A stretch of DNA of 64,000 bases. Origin: Scortum barcoo. Taxonomy: Eukaryota; Chordata; Actinopteri; Centrarchiformes; Terapontidae. A model generated the notes under the pieces. The model was not told the DNA's origin. It made no database searches and was given only the letters and a program-made list of their open reading frames with translations. The translations under genes and the position numbers were made by a program. Of the stretch, positions 24,241 through 35,592 are shown one piece after another (within the stretch, counting starts at the first letter, position 1; every line of letters starts with the position of its first letter). Location: assembly GCA_023238725.1 (NCBI GenBank), contig CM041540.1, positions 6,963,501-7,027,500 on the forward strand, given 5' to 3'.

Positions 24241-25034
24241 TCTCTCATCTCTGAACACGACAAATACAAGCACAATGAGATGAAACATTAAAACCAATAT
24301 AAGTTTTATCTACCACCTACCAAGATTGTTTTTTTTCTGTTTATAGTATATCTGTTAAATGTCCCTGGTTGTGAGAGGTGATTTTGGGAAAGTGAAAAAT
24401 CAATAGGCAGGACAGTGATACTGCAGTGTCAGATTTTCTTTTATGATTTTGGCATCAGTGTGTTGAAGTGCCTCAAACTGTCATGAATTTTAAGTTGTAT
24501 TTCCAACATCCCAATGTTTGAACATATTCATGAACGTGGCACAAGGTAGAAGCTCAGACACAACATGCATTATGGGAAGTATTCTAGACAAAAAGATAAA
24601 AAGGAGCTAAGGTTAGGATTAGAGCTGCTCTGGACTTGGTTATTGTTAACATCTGAACATAACTGCACTAATAGCTGCCTGGTTAAATGATCTGTCCCAT
24701 TAATTTCTGGCTTTTTCAGTGACTAATTCTGTCAGTTTTTAATAAAAAAAAAAAAAAACAACAGGCACAAATTTGTAAAACAACAACACTACATTCCTCT
24801 GCCGGTTGATAAATGATGTTGAATTATCTCTCACTCCGACCCACCATGTTCTCATCTGGGGTCGGTGTAAATTGAATAAAGCAATTCTATAAAGGATACT
24901 AGCTGCTCTGTGGAATAACTTCCATTATATTTCTATTTGCCTTATGAATTTTAAATTTTAATGTAGTGTGAGCATCATTTCCATGCTAATGGAGTGATGT
25001 CTTTTCAACATACTAAGTACTACTAAGTACAACC

Positions 25035-25054
25035 TGTGTGTGTGTGTGTGTGTG
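25035..25054 (+). repeat. TG microsatellite
   Basis: A perfect (TG)10 run, preceded by a duplicated tactaagtac unit. Confidence 0.95.
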
Positions 25055-28000
25055 TCTTCCTTGCATTCATGTAACACAGAGCTGAACATTTCCATAAACC
25101 CGTAGCACAGAAGGAAGCTTAGTTTATTGAATTTATAGAAATTCTTTCGACCCGCGTAAAGAAAAAAAGCGAGGCGATCACGCAGAAGCACTCCGTAAAC
25201 ACGCCCAGAGGTATTGTCCTCTCAGCAACAACAGCTCAGAAATGCACATTTACTGTACAGTCATTTAAAGTCCAAGTGCATTGCTAGCTCTCCCATAAAT
25301 CAATGGTCCCACAGTGACGGTGTTGAAATCAGCACATCAGCCATCTGCTCTGAAGATGTGGGCACTGAGTGTCTCACGCAAACACAAGACACACTGCTGC
25401 GTATTCCCCAGAGAGAGAGCGAACCCTTATGGAGGGAGACTTATCTCGTGTGTTGCTGTTGTTATGATAAATGTGTTTTTTTTCCCATTTACAGCATCTT
25501 TACATCTTTATTCCTTCACTTCGTGCACCTTTCTGCCTTCGTAATCCTTCTATCTTCTACCTTTCCCACCACGTGCGCTTCTGTTTCCCGCCTTTCTCCT
25601 TTTTATTTATCTATAATCAAAGAAATCTCGCTGTTCCTTCATTCCTCTGTCTCCTCATTTCTGCAGCCCCTCTCGTGCAAATGCAGAGATATATGTGCCG
25701 TCTGGTCTCATCGCCGTCCTCTCGTGTAAATGATTCAACATGGTGATTTTCTTTTTTACCCCCTCGGAGTAAATCCAGTTTCGCTCGGAAGCGAACATCG
25801 TTTTCACACTTTCCCTCCATCCCACCATCGAGCCGGCTGACTCTTTTAAACATTTATTCAGCACCGGCTCTCTCCTCCATGCATCCCATCTCTGCTAATC
25901 CTTTTTCTATAACCAGTTGGAGTTATGGAGCATTTTCCCCCCTTTTTTTATTTTCTCTTTCGTCATTCGTCTGTTGCCCTTGTTTGTCGAGGGATTCAGT
26001 CTTGTTGTTCCTCGGCTCTGCTTCCTCTCCCCCTCATCTCAGTCTGTCTGTTTGGCTGTTTATTTCTGTATTCATACATACGTGCAAGTGTGCGCGGGCA
26101 TCTGAGCATTATTTCTTTGTTTGAGCTGTCAGCGCCATCTTTTCTTTCATTCTGATGCAATTACACTTGAGCCAAGTATCTCATTCTCCCTCCTCTGATA
26201 TCTGCCGTGTGAATCCTTGCTTTACCTCTCCACCTCTCTATCGATCTCACCTTTATCTTGTCTCATCCTCCCCCCCCCCCATTCCTCTCTGTCTTTGATG
26301 TTCTGTCTACACACCAAGACTTCTTTCATAATGGCCATCTGTCTTTATAAGGCTGACAAAACCGTACATGGAGACTGTCAGTGTTTAGAATCGAGGCGGA
26401 TACGGCGCCGTGGATATCATTGACCTTGAGAAGTTCTTTGCTCAGGGTTGAGATGAAAAAAAAAAAACACCCATTATCTCTTTTTTTTTTTTTTATTGTC
26501 AGAACAACGTTTCAGCTTCTCTGCTGTTACCGGTGCAGTGTACTAGCACTCATCTATAATAGATTCTGTGAAATAATCTGATTTAACTTGCAGCGCGGGT
26601 TGACCCTTACAAGTATAGGTCACAAGGTTAGTTATGCTGTTGGATGACAAAAATGTCCATATACATGCAGTATTTTATAGTGGGGACACCTTAAAAAAGG
26701 CACAAATTGCATGTTAATGAGTGTATTTTCAATTTCAAACCACCCGTCAAGCATACATTGTAGGGCTATTTTTTATGTTCTGTAATATTGAGGAAAATGA
26801 GGTGTGACGTTTTTACCACACAGTAAAAAAAAAACCTATTAATGATTGAAATGACAATTTAGATTATCCCGTAACTACATATACAACAATTTAGATGCGC
26901 CAGGATCTGTCACATTCAGCTGAGTAGATGATTGATCAGAAGCACTAATAATGACGGAAAAAAAGTAGCGACAAAATGTGCAAGGATCAGCTGATATCCT
27001 GTAGTCAGACAGACATTTAACCTTACTTAAACTAAATGTACACAACGTTTCAGCTTGCTGTGGTCAGGCCAGGGGGTGGTCTGATGAATTAAATGTATTT
27101 ATATGTATGACAGCTTGTAGAAACAAAAGACAAGATGGTGAAACTGTCACTGCCACCCATGTAAACATAAATTATCACTGCCCAGTTGTTTTGAATCTGT
27201 TTCCCTGCCTGTGTGAATCAAAGACTTCATGCCGTCCGCTAATCTTCCGAGGATTATGTTAAATAGAAACACACAAAACAATGATTAATCACGTCAAGCC
27301 CAGTGATTCAGTTTATATGTTCATATTTGTGAACCACGTAGAAACATGAGAATTAATTAGTCTGACTATTTGTCATGTTCACTCTCTGGGTCACTTTTAT
27401 CCTCGAAGGCAGCAGAAAATTACACAAGATAGCTGTGATGTTTGAGTAAACATCACGCAGATTCATCACATGTGGTGTGTACATAAAAAAGATAAGCAGT
27501 AGGTTTACACTAATAGCCCCTATTTAAAGCAGCTTTTACATCAGCTGCATTCGAATCAAATGTTTTCCTGCATTAATTTACACTATTTTTAGTTACATGC
27601 TATATAAAATGATTTCCTGGGTGATTCCAGGTGAAGGGCCAAAGAAGGACAAGTGTACAAGGAGAGAAATTTTCTTGTAAGAGTCAGAGGCCAGCTGACC
27701 CAACAGTATGAATAATTCACCGAGCAGTTATTGATTTTAAGGCCTTCTATAAACAGAAAACTGATGCACTGTTATTGTTGGATCTGACCTGAGTAAAGAT
27801 GTCAAACCAGGAAAAGGGGAGCTTTAAATAAGTTAAAGATGTAGTCTGCAAACCTGAAAGATTGTCGAGGCTTCAACTCAACAACCAATCAAACACACCC
27901 CTCCTTTTAGAAGACGCCCCCCTCGGTATTTTAAAAGTTGTTTGCTAGTCATCTGACAGACCGACCTGACAAAGTGTAAAGTCAGACTTCTTATAAGGCA

Positions 28001-28709
28001 TCCTTCTGATCTGTTTATTGCTGTTTATTTTTGGACAGTACTGCTGTGGTAAAGACATATCCATTCAGTTGACATGTGACGTGCTAGATGTGGTGAATAT
28101 TTATTGATTTTGACACGGCAACTCAGAAACTGTCACTCACCTGAGGGGCAAATGTTCACAATAAACGACCCCGTGCATTAGTTGACGACCTGGGAACGAG
28201 AGCAGGCCGGTGTCTCGGTCCGTTTGTTTCCCATTTACCGAGCCAGGGCTGTGCATGAGAAGAGCGCACATTACGTACAGCTAGTGGACTGCGAAGAGAT
28301 ATTTGTCGCGTATGTCAAAAGTGTATTAACTCTCAGCATAAGGCCACGAGCTGGGTGAAACATGAGCTGATCTTTTTGTGGTGTATTACGCTGCCATCTA
28401 ACACCACAACAAATGTTTGGTACTAATATACCTGGCCGTTGGACCACCAGTAGGAATGAGATGAGGGATAAAATCTACGTAAGCTCTACCATGTTGTCTG
28501 GAGTGATTATTCGCTGTGACAAGGATGGCAAAGTCACCATTTCTTGTTAACCAGTTACATTTTTAGGTTTTTAGGCAAGCAAACTTGAGCGTATGTGTGT
28601 GCATGCGTGTGTGTGTTAATGTGATAATGGTGGCTGTGGAGGAAGTCCAATCAGCAGAAGTATGGCCAACCCCCTGCAGCAACAGAAATAGTCTGGGCCA
28701 TTTTTCAGT

Positions 28710-28710
<1 letters not shown>

Positions 28711-28755
<45 letters not shown>

Positions 28756-28910
28756 AGTATATTTACGGTGTAGCATGATGGTCTGGGCAAACAAATGAGG
28801 AAAACCGGAGGCATACACTGTGTTTCGATGCCACATCAGGAACATGCAAATGAGCTCCCCTTAATGCTGTTGAATTATTTGCGTGATTAATGGACTGTTT
28901 TTGTGTGTAA

Positions 28911-28946
<36 letters not shown>

Positions 28947-29059
28947 CTCTTGTGTTGGGATTGTTCTGTAAGCTAGACATCTGTTGTCGCCACCTCTTCT
29001 GTTGCAGTCTGTCTGTCCGCCTGTCTGTGGAGAGACGCAGGAGTTGGCCTGCTTTCTTT

Positions 29060-29115
<56 letters not shown>

Positions 29116-29490
29116 TACACACACTCGCAAAGCCACTAAAGCTTTAGAGCAAAAACACACCACACCACTACAACTTCAGCCTATTGATTTAATTCATGTC
29201 TTCTTTTGTTCAGATGGATGAGGTACAATTTTGATGTGAAGCTATCATGGTTATTATTGTCAAAGTTGAACGTGCACACACACACACACACACTCATGCC
29301 AGACTGTGAATGATTGACTTGATGTGCCTTTGATGATTCATCCCAGTGAGATGGAGCTTCAATAGAAAATGTCAACTTTAAACCGAGATTAAACGGAATC
29401 ACTCAGGGAAGCTTGTGAGGTGTGAGGTGTGTGTGTGTGTCTGTGTGTGTGTGTGTGTGTGTGCCTGCATCTGTGTGTTCGAGGGAGCCT

Positions 29491-29541
<51 letters not shown>
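28711..29541. repeat. Cluster of alternating CA and TG microsatellites
   Basis: Six dinucleotide blocks occur within 830 bp: AC at 28711-28753, TG at 28912-28945, CA at 29062-29113, CA at 29274-29293, TG at 29428-29462 (one C interruption) and TG at 29493-29541. CA and TG blocks in alternating orientation could pair with each other in a transcript. They create spurious cysteine/valine and threonine/histidine frames. The cluster lies about 550 bp upstream of the last apaf1 exon. Confidence 0.95.
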
Positions 29542-29545
<4 letters not shown>

Positions 29546-30087
29546 AGCTTGAGTCTTCTAATATTATGCTGTTAAATTCATCATGGTCTTCTTGGCAGCA
29601 AATATAAAGCTCTCAGTCCGTCTCCCTCTCTTCCTGTCTTTGTCTCAAGGTCTGATTCAGATAAAGCATCGAGCACGCTGCTCAACTTTTTAATTTTTTG
29701 AGATGTAAAACCAACAAACAAACAGAGTTGGCATGAAATTTGAAGTCATTCCTGTTACTAGATCGTGCATTGTAAGTTGTCTCAGATGCAGCCACAGTTT
29801 TTATTTATTTATTTATTTTTTTTGAACGTTCACTCCGGGCGAACGTTCTGTTGTTTGTGCTCACTGTTCATATAAACATGTCGACTCTGAGCTTAAAGTT
29901 TCACTGTTATAAGAAGTATGGAAGGCTGAACATGCAGCAAGGCTACATACCCAAAAATAAGTAATAGCTAGATATTTTGTGATAACGATTAATTGAATGA
30001 TTAATTTTCTTACAGAGCTGGGGATTATTTTTCCCTTCCAAATGTTTCAATGGTCTCTATCTTTTTCTTTGTCTGTCTGTTGGTCAG

Positions 30088-30234
30088 TGGTGGGACGTGG
30101 AGAAAGGCGAGGCCCTGCAGACCTTCTATCCGACGGGAGTAGCGCTGAAGAGGATCCATGTCTCCTCCGACTTCTCCACCTTCGTCACCATCGACAACAT
30201 GGGCATCCTCTACATCCTGCAGAGGGTGGTTTAA
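30088..30234 (+). CDS. apaf1: apaf1 terminal coding exon H (last WD40 blade and stop)
   Basis: A 147-bp exon with 48 codons plus a TAA stop at 30232-30234 and acceptor ggtcag. The peptide opens WWDVEKGEALQTFYPTG, continues LKRIHVSSDFSTFVTIDN and ends MGILYILQRVV. It matches the human APAF1 C terminus (WWNVVTGESSQTFYTNG ... LGILYILQTLE) at equal length. It completes the C-terminal propeller. The eight exons in this window give 349 residues, consistent with the C-terminal eight-bladed propeller of APAF1. Identity is secure; the exact mRNA depends on whether any cryptic exon in the 18.5-kb intron is used. Confidence 0.98.
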   Translation, partial: WWDVEKGEALQTFYPTGVALKRIHVSSDFSTFVTIDNMGILYILQRVV

Positions 30235-30705
30235 CGTAGTGAAAAACCCTGCTTAAAAAGACCAACAAAAAGAAAAAAGAAAGGGAGAAAGAGAAACCAA
30301 AACACCACGATCTCGGCAAACACTACATTTGTCTTAAGAAACCTCCGGTGTTCCAGACCGTGTACAGGAGTAGACATGTTTTGTTGCATTAAGGACTCTC
30401 ACAGCCTCAAATGAAAGCTCCAGCGTCCCATAAACACACTCTTCTCAGATATGTTTACATTTCTACATTCAAGCTGATCGCAAACAGCTGCATCGCAATA
30501 CAACATCTCAGACACTTTACGTTCTGTGAGCTCAAATGACTCCGTTAACTTAACTTCACTGTAACACACCAGCTTTAAATAAAAAACTTAACAATAAATA
30601 CAACATGTTTACTTAAAAATCGGCGTTCGTGACGATCAGGTCTTCTCAAGCAGGTATTTGAATATTTGAATAGTTGAAGACCGAATAAAGAGGTTAACAC
30701 CAACA
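30235..30705 (+). other. apaf1: Probable apaf1 3' untranslated region
   Basis: This non-coding stretch follows the apaf1 stop directly and contains three AATAAA hexamers on the sense strand (30578-30583, 30593-30598, 30684-30689). The end is inferred from the third signal. The UTR could continue to about 31.4 kb, where the sequence stays AT-rich and repeat-poor. Confidence 0.5.
30578..30598 (+). promoter_or_regulatory. Tandem polyadenylation signals of apaf1
   Basis: AATAAA occurs twice, at 30578-30583 and 30593-30598, about 345 bp after the apaf1 stop codon. A third copy is at 30684-30689. Motif match only. Confidence 0.45.
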
Positions 30706-33350
30706 GGTTAAATGTATGTGTATCTTAGGTCAGTTTAAATGTGAATAATTCATGTTAATCCATATTACATTAGGGCTGAATATTATTGCATGTGATGTGA
30801 GAGATTTTCCACTCCTCTGTACGTAATCGATATATAAGCTATCGTGCACGCCTGCTGATCCATTAGAAGTCACGTAGTGCATTCGACTGTCGAGTCTGTG
30901 CTGTGATGTTTTTTAAACTTTGATTTTTCGTGCTTGTATTGGAGGGTAAATCTTCGGTGTTTGGCGTCAAGCCGGTCGCTGGTACAAGCCTTTTATTTAC
31001 ACTGAAGCCTTAGTCTGAGCGGGAATACTGTAGGTACCAGAGGGGATGTATGTTTTGTGTTCACAGGTTTCTCAATCCACCAGCATAGAGAGAACTTCTG
31101 GTGCACTTTGATTAGCATTAAAAATTGATACCTATATTAAGTTTTAATGATTGAGCATTTAAAATTGTCTCCCAAAACTTTTGAAAGCCTGTGGGCCTGT
31201 TTATACATCCGAACTATTTGTACTTTTGAACTTAGATCAAAGGTAAATGTTTTCTAAAAAAAAAAAGTGCATTATGTGATTTATAATTCATAATCACCAC
31301 TCTGATGTTAAAAGGCGCTTTTTGTGCTTTGTTATTGCTTAATTATCATTTTTTAAAATTTTGTACCAGTTCTTTTTCACTGTATATGCCACTTTTTAGA
31401 CACATTTTTATCTACTGAGCCTTTTCTTGTCCTGAAACAGGATATACAATCTTTCATGAAGCTTTTGCTAATGCGTCTTTGTTCAGGTACATAAAAATAG
31501 ATCCTTACTTTGATTCAAAAGAGAGTTGAGGGTTCCTTCATGTGCTGTAATCTGTCAAAGCTATTCGTTGCAGTGTGTGTGTGTGTGGGGGGGTGGGCTG
31601 ATGCAAACTCAAGGTCCAGCAGGAGCAGTAAGCACATAAAGACAATGAATGAGTGAAAGTAAGGATGCATTTCAAAACATTTCTGAGCAAGGCCGTTTTT
31701 CACATTGTGCTCTTCTGATTGGTGCTTTAAAGTCGGGATAAATTCAATCAACAGATTTCTTTCCGGCGAGGAGGGCTCTGTCTAACAAGATTGCAGAAAT
31801 ATTGATGTCTGCTCAGGATGTATTGGTACTGTGCTGCAATGTGAGTGTAATTTATAAGAGATTAAACCACACACGCTGTGATGATGATGATGATGATGTG
31901 TCTGTGTTAATTTTGTTACCCGCCAAATTAGATGTCCTTTTTGATGATGATTCCCTCTGTTTAGTGTGAATCTGTGATTCCATCAGTCCAGCACTTCCTG
32001 CCGCCTCCAGCGTTTCAGCTTCTGACTCAGCGTCCACCAGTCTCGAACCTCCAGACTGTCCGGTGTCACCTTCGGTCTGCTCCAAATGTCACCCAACCGC
32101 TGAGAAAATGTATTCACGCCCGGAGTGAAGTGAGAGAAAGTCATTCTTCTTGTCAGGACAAATGAGCTACACGTGAATTAATAACCTGCTGAACAGGATA
32201 TAAAAAAAAAATCCTCATCTGTTTCCACTTGGGTATAAAAATACTGTATACTCAGTAAAGGCTGAAAATGAGGTGATTCTTCATGCAGAAAATGAAGGAC
32301 CATCAAGTTAGCCCCCCCCCCATGAAATACTTCGTTCTAATGTGTTAAATTCTGTGTAGCAGTTTAATTTACAGCAACGGACAAAAATTCAACCTAAGAA
32401 ACACATTATAATCTTGTTTTTTATGGACCTAAAGGTTAAACGTCTCAATCGAACCCTCCACTGATGAACCTGAAAGGTGAAGTTTGGGACACGAGTGTGA
32501 ATAAATGACAAAATCTGAACCGAGCAAACTCATTTAAGAGCTGCAACACAGATTCTTATATGATGACTTTCAAATGAGTGAAGAAAATATCACTTTGCTC
32601 TTGAAAGCATCCGTCACACATCTTGCGTATCCCAGATGATGATTCACACACATGGTGGAGGACAGTCTGAGCTTTAATCTGTGATGCCGAGGTGTTCACA
32701 TGTAACAGAGCGATGTGGCTGATGTACGTTTCATCATCGCGTCCATCAGCTGACTTTTATCAAACCTGGGAAAAGCTCAGGTCCAGTTCTCAGCTAGGTT
32801 ATGTGTTGTAGCAGGCTCTAGTGTGATTCACAGTAACTTAAACTAATCAGACTTAGGATGGGATGTTAGCATGTTTATGGTTCATCCTAATCGGGGGCCA
32901 AAGTTACCATTTAAGTCATTTCATGTGTATTTTTTCTGGGGTTTCAAGGACTTGTGGGGAGTCTACATTCAACACTGGTGGATATTTTTAAGGCTGATTT
33001 AAGTAGTTTTTAGATAAATAGATTTGTTATTTCTCACCAGAAAGGGAAAGTACTAGTGCTATTTCTGAGACCGAAAAAACTTTTATAAAGCAGAAAACAA
33101 ACTTTTTCTTAATTCATGACAAGTTTTGGAGACACATCATTTTTTACCAGACACAGACAAACAACTGAGCAGTTAATAATGTTCTGTTAGTAATGTTTGA
33201 AATATATACAGTGGTTTTAAAAACGCTGAATAATAATTTATTCATACATTTTAGGACTTCATTTTTGGAGTCTGGACAAACTTTTTTATGGGACTTGGAG
33301 TAAATCTTGGAAATGTCCCTGATTATAATAAAACTAGCAGTCAGTGAGGT
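30706..33350. other. Intergenic, no gene recognised
   Basis: AT-rich single-copy-looking sequence downstream of apaf1. It contains a short TG run (31575-31588), a GAT trinucleotide run (31880-31897) and a C run near 32313. The segment 32640-32870 resembles 35255-35485 (listed separately). Small ORFs (up to 78 aa) show no domain. Confidence 0.7.
32640..32870 (+). repeat. Diverged direct-duplicate block, copy 1
   Basis: It shares ordered motifs with 35255-35485: a gag[gt]-gttcac block, gctgatgta-gttt, tccatcagctgactttt, ggtccagttctc and tagtgtgattca, then an actaatcagactt-like end. The two copies are in direct orientation, 2.6 kb apart. Not a family I recognise. Confidence 0.6.
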
Positions 33351-33351
33351 A

Positions 33352-33530
33352 AGGCAAGGAAAATGTATTTATATTGCACATTTCAACAATAAGCCGATTC
33401 AAAGTGCTTCACTCAGGAAACTAAAAACATCACAAAGAGTTCATCATTAGAATAGAGAATAAAAACAAGCAGAATAAAATAAATATAAAATACAAAAATA
33501 AAAGTTAAGTGCAGTGTTAATAAAAATTGA
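33352..33530 (+). repeat. Teleost repeat fragment ('tttatattgcacatttcaac' type)
   Basis: It opens gtaaggcaaggaaaatgtat and continues ttatattgcacatttcaaca, gattcaaagtgcttcactca, then A-rich sequence with aataaaa units. This is the order of a very common fish repeat beginning 'aaggcaagtttatttatatagcacatttc' and passing through 'caattcaaagtgctt'. Non-coding. Confidence 0.65.
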
Positions 33531-34097
33531 TTTAATTTGAATAATAAAAGTCAGGAAAACAGAAAAAAGTATTCAGACTGTTTGTTTCCAAAGTATGTTG
33601 CCAAGCTAAGATGTTGAAGTCATGCGAATGTGAAAAGGCTGAATCTGCTGAATTAAAACAGGAAGTGTGCACGTTTTTTTTAGGATCAGCTCATTCCTCA
33701 TGTTTTTACTCTCCCACCACACGGCGGAGTCTGACAGAGCAAACCTAAATTAGTACACACAAGCTCAGTAATTGACTAATTTCTTAGAAAAATACAAGAA
33801 GCAAACAAAGAAACTGACAACTACAGAAATAACACAGAGGAGGACGGTAAAACAAAGATTTTGAGGAAAACTTGAGGGATAAAAACAGGGAGACAGAGTG
33901 AGTTTTGCACCGGCACTGAGGTGATCACCTCACCTGTGCACACCTGTGGACACAATCCTGTTGGAGAAGGAAGAACCAGATGAGCTCTGGATGTTTGTAA
34001 CATGGTGAAGGATGTTTCTGCACAGAGGAAGACCAGAAGAAACACCTGGACTCAGGTAGGACAGCTGCTCTGTTACCTTTGATGGTGTTTTTTAATG

Positions 34098-34690
34098 AAA
34101 CTAAGTACATTTACTCAAGTACTGGACTTAAGTACAAATTTTAGGTACTTTTACTCAAGTCTTTTATTTTCCTCCACTCCACTACATCTAAAAGGGAAAT
34201 ATTGCACCTTTTACTTTACTGCATTAATGTGATAGCTTTAGTTACTTTACAAAGTAAGATTTTTGCTCATAAAATATGATGTTTTGTTGTAAAATAATCT
34301 ACCCAGCAGTATCAATAAATACAGCTGAAACAATTAGTCGATTAATCAGTTAGTTGTTTGGCAGGAAATGAAGTTATTTTGATATTTTTCATTCAAAAAC
34401 GTTTCATGGTACCAGTTTCCAGCTTTTCTTTAGTAAATGTTTCAATAATTTTGATGTATTTCCAGTAATCTTGTTTTGTTTGGTTTGGACGATTGGTTGG
34501 ACAAAACAAACATTGCACAGGAGTTACTTGAATCTCTGGGCAATTGTGATGACTTTCCTCATTATTTTCAGATTTCAGATTTTTTTCTCTGAATTGTAAT
34601 TGAGTAGAAGTGTGAAGTCACTATAATACTCAAGAAAAAAAAGTACCTCAACTTCAACCTCAACACAGGACTTGAGTGATTGTACAATTT
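34098..34690. mobile_element. Inverted 'acttaagtaca' repeat ends flanking a second repeat
   Basis: 34098-34230 carries catttactcaagtactgga, cttaagtacaaatttta, ggtacttttactcaagt and ctccactccactacat, a typical perciform repeat start. 34598-34690 carries the same start inverted (attgagtagaagtgtgaagt, aaagtacctcaac, aggacttgagtgattgtac). Between them, 34322-34570 is a copy of the 'attagtcgattaatcagtta' repeat, recognisable also by gttggacaaaacaaac. The whole is a composite of two repeat families without coding capacity. Confidence 0.6.
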
Positions 34691-35496
34691 AGCTAAAATT
34701 GACCTAGTTGGAATTGTGTTTGCATTTTATGTCTGATGTGTGTGATTTTTGTTGGAGAATGGCCTGAATTCTTTACAGGCTGCCAGCGTGTTGATGGTTG
34801 TTAATCTGTGCTCGGAGGCAACCTCATCCTGTGAGCTGGGCACTGCAGCAGAAAGTGGATATGATTAGTTTGACTTTACTTGTCTCTGTGCACAAGTATT
34901 TGGTCTTCACAAATCTGTAGTTAATTGTGAAAGCAGATTAAATACGCCTACCTCCTAAGAGACGAGTGTTTAGTGTTATAAATCCACAGGGCTTATTTGA
35001 TTACTTATAATCGAACACACATTGATGCTTATTAAACAGAGATGTGTGACCACTGGGGGTGTTTTTCTTAAAGATTAGGTGTTATTTTCTCTTTTTTTTT
35101 TCTAAAGCTTGTTTTTTAAGAAAGTCACCCATTTGTCCAGTTTTTAAGGAAACATTTATTTATCTTTATTTACCCGACCTCCATGACTTAATAAAGAGAT
35201 GTTATTGTGGAACAGTTTTTGGCTTCACTGCAGTCAAAAGGTCCCGGAGCTGCTGCTGGTGATGACATTCAAACAGAGGACTCTGGGGCGATGATAGGAG
35301 GCGTTCACGTTTACAGGGGCTGTAGCTGATGTATGTTTTTAACACGTCCCTGTCATCACATCCATCAGCTGACTTTGAGTAAACTGGTAGCGCTGGGTGA
35401 AGGCCGCGATCCAATTCTCTCGGGCTGAGCAGTGATTGATAAAGCTGTAGTGTGATTCATCAGAGCTTAATTAATTAGATTTCTATGTGACGACAG

Positions 35497-35498
<2 letters not shown>
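34691..35498. other. Intergenic, no gene recognised
   Basis: AT-rich sequence containing the second copy of the diverged block (35255-35485), followed directly by the TG microsatellite. No domain-bearing ORF. Confidence 0.7.
35255..35485 (+). repeat. Diverged direct-duplicate block, copy 2
   Basis: Second copy of the block at 32640-32870. Shared motifs in the same order: gaggcgttcac, tagctgatgtatgttt, catccatcagctgacttt, gatccaattctc, gtagtgtgattca and agcttaattaattagattt. The similarity is patchy, with small indels, so the copies are old or under partial constraint. Confidence 0.6.

Positions 35499-35591
<93 letters not shown>
35499..35591 (+). repeat. 93-bp TG microsatellite
   Basis: An uninterrupted (TG)46 tract, the longest in the window, likely polymorphic. 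It begins immediately after the second copy of the diverged block. Confidence 0.98.

Positions 35592-35592
<1 letters not shown>

Larger units (their letters stand above)
11606..30087 (+). other. apaf1: apaf1 last intron, 18.5 kb
   Basis: A single very long intron between GGYIK and the terminal WWDVEK exon, from donor gtatgt to acceptor ggtcag. Recognised content, listed separately: fish repeats near 11628, 13055, 21935 and 23879, an inverted-repeat element at 20199-20307, a 26-bp palindrome at 14078-14103, a hairpin at 15376-15415, and many CA/TG microsatellites clustered at 28711-29541. Pyrimidine-rich tracts lie at about 18360-18560, 22440-22630 and 25490-26300. No protein gene was recognised on either strand. 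The ORFs up to 171 aa are low-complexity or repeat-derived. Confidence 0.85.

Noticed and set aside
27830..27960. Possible fish repeat with 'caacaaccaatcaaacacac'
   Set aside because: The motif seems familiar, but I could not place it firmly in a family; not annotated as a repeat.
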